A stretch of DNA of 64,000 nucleotides from JADJRH01 sp046351455 (GTDB taxonomy: Bacteria > Myxococcota_A > Polyangia > Polyangiales > Polyangiaceae): the NCBI GenBank assembly GCA_046351455.1, contig JAXLYM010000008.1, positions 348,174 through 412,173 of the forward strand. The letters are read 5' to 3'. Made by a program: the position numbers and the translations under genes. The notes beneath the pieces were generated by a model. That model worked only from the letters and a program-made list of their open reading frames with translations, searched no databases and had not been told where the DNA came from. Shown in pieces: positions 53,119-61,100 of this stretch; the first letter of the stretch is position 1; every line of letters starts with the position of its first letter.

Positions 53119-53191
53119 GATGCCCACCCCCGGCCGCGCTGACGCGCGTCCGCCCCTCCCAAAGCGGCTGCTCCGCATCCGCAGGGAGGGG
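53119..53191. terminator. hairpin repeat at convergent kinase junction
   Basis: CCCCTCCC (53153-53160) pairs with GGGAGGGG (53184-53191), with an inner GCGG/CCGC stem. The preceding ATGCCCACCCCCGG is the reverse complement of words at 22691-22712 (CCGGGGGTGGGCAT) and 37870-37881. It lies between two convergent stops and likely serves both. Confidence 0.65.
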
Positions 53192-53208
53192 ACCGTCTTC
53201 GGAGCGGC

Positions 53209-54897
53209 TCAGTTCGACCAGGGATCGGACGAGTCGAGCTTCTTCTTCGGCGGCTTCCCGGGCTTCGCGCCGAACGCGTCGTTCGCGGGCGCACCTTGCT
53301 GAGCGGCCGGCCCCTTCTGCGGAGCCGCCGTCGTCGCGCCCTTCTCCGGCGAGAGCGACACCTCCACGTTCACGTCCTTGTCGAACACGAGCATGCGGCT
53401 GTCCGCCACGAAGCCCGGCGCCTCCACGCGGAGCTTGTGGCCGAAGCCGTCCGCCGGAGCCTTCATCGCGTACGGCTGCGAGAGCTTCGCATCGTCGAGG
53501 TACACGACCGCGTCCGCCGGCGAGACCTGGATCTTGAGATCGATCGTGGACGCGCCGGACGGCTTCGGAGCGGCCGTCGCAGCGAGCCCAGGCTTGCCTT
53601 GATCCGCCGACGAGGCAGGAGCCCCCGCGCCGCCGTTGCCGCGACCGCCGAGCACGAGCACGCCGACGAGCACGGCCGCCGCCGCCGCGCCCCCGATGAT
53701 CATCGGCACCTTGCGCGAAGGTGACGCCGGCGGCGTGAACGAGGGCTGCGTGCTCGCGGTCGGAGGCGCGACCGGGTTCAGCGTCGCGGACGGCGTCGGA
53801 TCGCTCAAGCTCGTCGACGTGATGCGCGGCAAGCTCACCGTCGCCGCCGGGAGATCCACGATGCGGATCCCCTCGAACTGCCCGGTCTTGAGGCCGGAGA
53901 GCTGCTTCTCGAGGATGGCCTTGAGCTGCTGACGCTTGTCCTGGAACAGCGACGAGACCAGCGTGCCGATCGACTCCTCGCTCACGCGGCCGCCCTCACG
54001 CGCGATCTCGTCCAGCAGATCGCGCCGCATCTCCGCCGCGGACGAGTAGCGATCGACGAGGTGCGGAGCGAGCGAGCGGCGCACGATGCCCACGAGCTCC
54101 GGCGACAGATCGCCGCGCACGGCCGCGATGTCCGGGATGCGACCGTGCATGAGCTGATCGAGGATCTCCACGTCGCTCATGCCCTTCCACATGCGGGTGC
54201 CCGTGAGCATCTCCCACAAGATCACGCCCACGGAGAACACGTCGGCCCGGCGATCGACGGACTCGCAGCGCGCCTGCTCCGGCGCCATGTAGCCGATCTT
54301 GCCCTTGAGCACGCCCGCCCGCGTGTCGGCGCTGCGCGTGGCGGCCTTCGCGATGCCGAAGTCGACGACCTTCGTCTGCCCCTCGTACGTGACGAAGATG
54401 TTGTGCGGGCTCGCGTCGCGGTGCACCACGCTGAGCGGCGACCCGTCGTAGTCCGCGAGCTCGTGCGCGGCGTTCAGCCCCGCGAGCGCGTCGGCGAGGA
54501 TCTTCATGCCCATCCCCCGCGTGAGCGCCCCGTTCTTCGTCCCGCGGTGAATGATGCGGTGGAGCGGCTGCCCGTCGAGGTACTCCATCGCGATGAAGTA
54601 CTGACTCGCGACCTCCCCGACCTCGTTCGTCTGCACGATGTTCGGGTGATTGAGCCGCGCCGCGAGCCGCGCCTCGTCGAGGAACATGCCGAGGAACTCC
54701 GGCTCCTCGGCGAGGTTCGGGCGCAGCCGCTTGATGACCTGCAGCTTGTTGAAGCCCACCGGCCCCTGCGCGACGGCCAGGAAGACGTCGGCCATGCCGC
54801 CGTGGCCGAGGCTCGCGATCAGCCTGTACTTGCCGAACGTCGCAGCTTCATTCACGCCCGATTGAGGATCCACCGCGCTCATCATGTCGGTCGTCAT
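53209..54897 (-). CDS. membrane Ser/Thr kinase with PEGA domain
   Basis: A 562-residue kinase. The catalytic domain has LGHGGMADVF, LQVIKRLRP (Lys), VVHRDASPHNIFV, VVDFGIAKA and GKIGYMAPEQ; HRDxSPHN is the common myxobacterial variant. After a Pro/Ser/Thr linker there is one transmembrane helix (VPMIIGGAAAAAVLVGVLVL), a short spacer, and an extracytoplasmic PEGA-like domain (IQVSPADAVVYLDDAKL, LRVEAPGFVADSR). PEGA domains mediate surface interactions. ATG 54897 is the best start; Met codons within the next five residues are alternatives. It lies 254 bp downstream of the giant TPR gene on the same strand. Confidence 0.9.
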   Translation of the reverse strand: MTTDMMSAVDPQSGVNEAATFGKYRLIASLGHGGMADVFLAVAQGPVGFNKLQVIKRLRPNLAEEPEFLGMFLDEARLAARLNHPNIVQTNEVGEVASQYFIAMEYLDGQPLHRIIHRGTKNGALTRGMGMKILADALAGLNAAHELADYDGSPLSVVHRDASPHNIFVTYEGQTKVVDFGIAKAATRSADTRAGVLKGKIGYMAPEQARCESVDRRADVFSVGVILWEMLTGTRMWKGMSDVEILDQLMHGRIPDIAAVRGDLSPELVGIVRRSLAPHLVDRYSSAAEMRRDLLDEIAREGGRVSEESIGTLVSSLFQDKRQQLKAILEKQLSGLKTGQFEGIRIVDLPAATVSLPRITSTSLSDPTPSATLNPVAPPTASTQPSFTPPASPSRKVPMIIGGAAAAAVLVGVLVLGGRGNGGAGAPASSADQGKPGLAATAAPKPSGASTIDLKIQVSPADAVVYLDDAKLSQPYAMKAPADGFGHKLRVEAPGFVADSRMLVFDKDVNVEVSLSPEKGATTAAPQKGPAAQQGAPANDAFGAKPGKPPKKKLDSSDPWSN

Positions 54898-55150
54898 CCA
54901 TTCGTGAAGGTGCCGGCAGGGGGCGCTGAGCAGGCCACAAAGACCCGCCCCCCAGACCCGCGGCAACCGTTCGGGGACCGAAGTCCCTCGTCGCAAGAGC
55001 ACGGACGGAACACGCCCGTGAGCCTGTGCGGAGGGCTCCGACACGGCGGGACGCGCGCCGCCTCACGACGATGCCGAGAGGGCGACGCGCGGAGATCGCG
55101 CAATCATAGCGCGTTCAGGTGGTGGGAGGGAAGCTTGAGGTCTGCAGACC

Positions 55151-58100
55151 TCAGCCTTCGCCGATGGAGATGCCGAGGGATTGACGGATGCGGAAGTACT
55201 GCTCGGAGACGGCGAAGCTGAGCAGTTCCTTCAGCTTCTCCGCGGGCGAGAGGTCGCCGGGCAGGGGCTGCTCGGCCGCGATGATCTTCTTCGCGATCTC
55301 GAGGTCGCCCGCGAGCAGGAAGCCCGTGCGCGCGGCCGTGACCTCGACGCACTGGACCCAGCGCTTGATGTTGGCCTTCGCGCCCTCCGCGAGGAACTTC
55401 TTCACGACCATGCGGAGCCCTTCGAGCTGAACGGGCTGCATGAAGCCGCGGAGCGTCTGCGCGGTGGCGACGACCTGCTTCTCGATGTCGGGCGGGCACG
55501 GCGTCTCCGGCGCCACCATCTTCATGCCGGCGAACAGGAGCACCGTGAGCTCCGTCACCGTCGGGAAGAGCGTCTTGATGTAGTGCTCGCCGCGGTACAT
55601 CGCGAGGTGCTTGCCGATGATGAACGTCAGGTCCTGCGGCGTGAAGCCGGTGAGGACCGTCTGGCCGGCGACGCTCGCGGGCTGCTCGTTCGGAGCGAAC
55701 GACAGCGCGCCCGGCACGTCGCTGCGCACGTAGAGGAGAGGCGCCGGCAGGCCGAGGACCTGCGCAGCCCACCCGAACGTGCGAGCGAACGTCACCGTGC
55801 TCGTCGCGGGATCCTGACGGAAGCGCGCGTCGAGGACCGGGAGCTCCTTCTTCGCCTTGAGGCTCTCGATCTTCGCTCGGAGCGCGGCGCCCGCGATCAT
55901 CTCGAAGATCTTGCCGATGAAGAGGTTCTCCTCCTCGTGGAAGAGGTTCTTGAACCACTGCTCGTTGTCGAGCCGACTCTTCACCTGCGGCATGCCTTGC
56001 GGGCGGTAGTCCTCGAAGAACTTCCGCTCCTCGTCGTCGGCCTTGCGGAGGAACGAGAGCGCCGCCGCGAGGCACCACGCCGGGTCGTACGCCTTCTTCT
56101 CGAGGTAGAGGCGGTACAGCTTCCGGTACGGATCGACCTTGGTCGGGTCGGTCTTGAGGATCGCGTGGTACTCCGTGATCGCCTCGTCGAACTGCTCGCT
56201 CACCTCGTAGAGGTCCGCGAGGATGAGGCGCTCCTGGACGTCCTCGGGCTTGAGGCGCGCCGCCATGCGGAAGCTCTCGGTGGCCGCGGTGCGGTCCTCG
56301 AGGCGGTCGCGGTAGATCAGGCCGAGCTGGTGCCAGAGGTTGAACTCGAGGTCGGTGTTCCCCTTGCCGGCCACGCGGTGGAGCATCTTGCGGTACGCGC
56401 GCTCGAGCTGCTTCCACTCCTTGAGGTTCGTGAGGATCTTCCCGATGCGCTCGAACGCGTCGAGGAAGCCCGGGTTCAGATCGAGCGACTCGTTGAAGAG
56501 GTCGACCGCGCGCATCTGATCGTCGAGCTTGTCGCGGTAGAGCTGCGCCATCGTGAAGAGGTACTTGCTCCTCCTCTCGGGGTGCGGCTCGATGTCGGCG
56601 ATGCGCTGCAGCGTGTCCACCATCTGCGCCCACTGCTGCGTCTTTTGATAGAGCTGCAGCAGCTTGTGGAGCAGGACGTGGTTCTGCGGCTCGAGCTCGA
56701 GCGCCTCCTCGAAGGCCTCGACGCCCTTGGGGAGGTTGTTCTCCTTGTCGACCCAGATGTCACCGATCTCGGTGAGCATCTTGAAGCGCTGCTGGCCGTC
56801 GACGACGTTGTCCAGGATCTGCCGCTTGTAGTTGCAGACCTGCTTGTAGTCCTTGAGGCTGTCGTACACCGCGACCATCGCGTCCAGCGTGGGCTGGTGC
56901 GCGGGATCGATGCCGAGCGCCTTCTCGAAGTTGTTGATCGCCTGCTTCGCCTGGCCTTGCGCCTGCTTGATGCAGCCGAGCTTGTAGTAGATGGTCGCGC
57001 GCTCTTCGGTCTGCTCCTCGCCGAGCGCCGTGAGCACCTTCTGGTAGTTGGTGAGCGCCCCGGCCCAGTCGCTCAGCTTGAACGACACGTCGGCGAGGCC
57101 GCGGATCGTCTCCTGATCGGTGAGGTCGAGGTGGTGCGCCGCCTGGTACGCCTTCAGCGCGCCCTCGTTCTTGTCGAGGGCCGCGAGGATCTTGCCGAAG
57201 GTGTTCTGCAGTCGGTGCTGCTCGGCGCGCTCGCGCTTGCCCGCTTTCTTGACGAGCATCTCGGCGAGCGGCTCCGCGCGGCTCCACTGCGTCGTCGCGA
57301 CGTACTCGTTCATGAGCGGGAGCGCGGCGTCCTCGTTGTCGGCGTCGTTCTGGAGGGCCAGCTCGTACGCCTGGACCGCCATGTCATGCTCGCCGAGCAT
57401 GTCGTCGCGCAGCTTGCCGAGCTCGACGAGGAGCTTGGCGCGCGCGCGCGGCGACTCGGTGTTGAGCTGCTCCTGATCGATGTAGCGAGCCGCGCGATCC
57501 CAGTCGGCCGCGTCGATCGCGATCACGCGGAGCGCGGCGAGCGTCGGGATGTGCTTCGGATCCAGATCGAGCGCCTGCTCGAACTTGTCCTGCGCGCCTT
57601 GCCGATCGCCGAGCTTGTCGTCGAGCTGCTTGCCGATGCGGTAGTACATCTCGACGCGCTGCTTGCCGTCGGCCGTGAGGTCGGCGACGCGCGTCATGTA
57701 GTCGATGGACTTCGCCGCATCGCCCTGCTTCTCGTAGAGCTTGGCGAGCGCCTCGAGGGCCGCGATGTTCGTGTCCTCGAGGTCGACGATGTTGAGGTAC
57801 GCGTCGATCGCGCGCTCGGTGTCCGAGATCTCCTCGGCGTAGACCTTCGCGGTGGCGAAGTAGAGCTCGACCTTCTTCTGCCGATCGAGCGTCGCGTTGA
57901 TGTGGCGATCGTACGTGTTGATGAGATCGTGCCACTGCCGCAGCCGGCGGTAGCAGCGCTCCAGCGACTCGTACGCGCCCTCGTGCGAGGGATCGATCTC
58001 GACCACCTGCTCCAGGCGGGCTGCCGCGAGATCCGGCTTCAGGAAGTGCGTCTCCTGGTTGTCCGCGATCTTCAGCAGGACGTCGATGCGCTCGCGCTCC

Positions 58101-61100
58101 GTCTGCACGACGTCGAGCTGCATCTCGAGGATCTTGATGAGATCCGCCCACTGCGTCAGCGCGTTGTACACGCGCTCGAGGCCGCGCATCGCGAGCAGGT
58201 TGCCGCCGTCCACGTCGAGGACCTCGCGGTACACCTGCGCCGCCTTCTCGGCCTGGCTCAGCGCGCTCTCGTAGAGGCCGCCCACGCGCAGCTTGGTCGA
58301 CGCGATCTGCTCAGGCTCGGTGAGGGCCTTCGCCTTGCGCGTGAGGATGTCGACGAGGTCGTTGTTCTGGCCGCGATCCTGGTAGATCCGCTCCAGCGCC
58401 TCGAGCGCGGGCAGGTGCAGCGTGTCGACGTCGAGCGCGCGCTTGTAGTAGCCCATGCCCTGGTCGACGTCGTTCATCTGACGCTCGATGACCTCGCCGA
58501 GCTCCGTGAGGACCTCTTTGCGGTCGGAGTCGCTGACGGCGACGTTGAGCGCGCTCGTGAGCGTCTGACCTTGCTCCTGCCAGCGGCCGGCCTTCCGGTA
58601 GAAGTTGGCCATCTGGCGCAGCACGGCGACGTTGTTCGGGTCCAGGCTCAGGATGAGCTGGTAGTACGGCTGCGCGTGCTCGGGGTGCCCGAGATCCTCC
58701 GCGTACCACTTGGCGAGGCGGAGCGAGAGCGCGATGCGGCGCGACGCGTCCTTCTCGGCCTGGAGCATGCCGTTGACGTTCTGGATGAGCTCGGTCCACC
58801 GCGTCGTCGCGGCGGCCATGCGCTCCAGGTAGCGAGACGTCTCGTTGTCGTTGAAGTCCATCTCGAAGGCAGCGAAGAGGGCGTCGAACGCCTGCCCCTT
58901 GTCCTCGAGCTGTTCTTCGTAGACCTTCGCGATCTTGCGGAGGAGGAGGATCTTGTCCTTGTCGTCCTCGCGCGTCTCGTGACGGTTCAGGTAGAGCTCG
59001 ATGAGCGGCTCCGAGCGGCCGGCCGCCTGGTGCAGCTCTTCGAGCGAGAAGAACGCCTTGTCGTGCCGCGCGTCGATCTCGAGGATCTTCTCGTACGCGG
59101 TCGTCGCGCGGTCCTTCTGCTGGACCTGGTTCTCCCAGATCGAGGCCACCTCGAGGTACTCGCGGATCTGCTCTGCGCCGTCCTCGTACGCGGCCGCGCG
59201 GCCCATCTTCACCTCGATGACCTCTTCCCAGCGCTCCTCGGCGCGGAGGAGGTTCTCGAGGGCGGCCATCGCCTCGAAGTCGCGCGGATCGACCGCGAGG
59301 AGCCGGCGCCACGCGTCGATCGCGTCGGCCGGCTGGCTCAGCGTGCTCTGGTAGATGGTCCCGAGCTCGCGGAACAGCGCGATCTGGTTCTCGGCCGGGA
59401 GGGCCTGCTGCGCACGATCGATCGTCTGGTGGAGGGCCGCGACGATCTCGTTCGCGTCGTTGCGACGGCGCCAGATCTCGGCGATCGCGTAGAGCGCCTC
59501 GATGTTGGCGTAGTCGATGTCGAGGACGCGCTGGTAGTCCTCCAGCGCGGAGTCGTCGCGCCCGAGCTGGTCGGTGTACAGCTTCGCGCGGCGGAGGAGC
59601 ACGGCGACGCGGGCCTCGTCCTCGGTCGCGATGTAGTAGTGGCGCTCCAGCACGTCGCAGAGCTCGGCCCACTGCTGCATGCGCTCGTAGAGGTTCGCGA
59701 GGGCGCCGAGCGCCTCCGGATCCTCACCGCGCAGCTCGAGCACGCGCTTCCACGTCTCGACGGCTCCGGGGATGTCGTTCAGCCGATCGGCGAAGAGGTG
59801 AGCCATCTTCGCTCGGATGTCCGCCTCCGCCGCGTCGCCGACCGCGATCTCGAGCTGGCGGTCGTAGACCACCTTGAGATCCGTCCACGAGCCCTTCTGC
59901 GCGTAGATGCGCTCCAGCGCGAAGATCGCCTGCTCGTTCGTGCGCTCCAGCTCGTCGAAGACCCTTCGATACGTGCGGATCGCGTCGTCGAGCTGGCCGA
60001 GCCGCTCCTCGTAGACCTGACCGAGGCGGCTGTAGAGCTCGATGATCTCGTACGGTTCGCCCGGAACGCGGACGCGCTGCTCGAGGGTCGTGGCGAGCTC
60101 GGGGTACTGCTCGAGCTGCGTGTAGATGCGATCGAGGTTGGTGAGCGCGTCGGCGTCGAGCGGCTCGACGCCCAGCACGTAGCGGTACGTCTCTTCCGCC
60201 TTCGCGACGTCGCCGAGCTCCTCCTCGAACACGCGAGCGAGCTTCTTGCCTGCGGACGTCTGCACGCCCTTGTCGGCGTGGAGCCCGAGCACGTCGGCGT
60301 AGGCGTTCGCGAGCGTCTCCCAGCCGCCGTCCGTCGAGCCCGCGAGGCGCTCGACCTCTTCGAGGGCCTTCTCGTCCGTCGGGTACTCCTTGAGCACGCG
60401 CACGTAGACCGCCAGCGCGCCGTCCGTGGAGATGAGCTTCTCCTCGAAGAGCTCCGCGATGCGGTAGTACATCGCGAGGCGCTCCTCGCGGACCGAGAGC
60501 TGCGTCAGCTCCGCCTCGAGGACGCGCGTCAGCTTCTCCCAGTCGCCGCTGTTCTGGTAGAGCGGCTCCAGGATCTCGCCGATCTCCATCTGCTTCACGC
60601 CGTTCGCGAAGAGGCCTTCGAGGGCCTCCAGCGTGGCCTGGTGATCGGGCGCCTGCGTGATGACCTCGCGGTAAGCCGCGATCGCCGCGTCGACGTCGTT
60701 GAGGCGCAGCTGGTGCACCTGCCCGAGCCGGTACTTCAGCTCGAGCTGCTCGTCCGGCGCCTGCGCGATCTCCGCTTCACGCGCGAGGATCTGCGCAAGA
60801 TCGGCCCAGCGCTCCGTCATGGAGAACAGGCGATCGAGCGACCGGACGGCCGTCTGGTTCTCCACGTCCACGGCGAGCACGCGGCGGTACCGCGCGATCG
60901 CGTTGTCGACGTCCTCGAGCTGCGTCTCGAAGATGTTGGCGAGGCGGAGGCCGAGATCGACGAACGCCTGCGGGTTCTCGCCGAGCTTCTCGAGCTCTTG
61001 ATCGTAGAGCGCCGCCACGTCGGCCCATCGACCGATGGCGCTCCCGAGCCGCTCGTAGTTCGCGAGGGAGTCCTCGTTCGCGCTGTCGCAGGCCACGGCG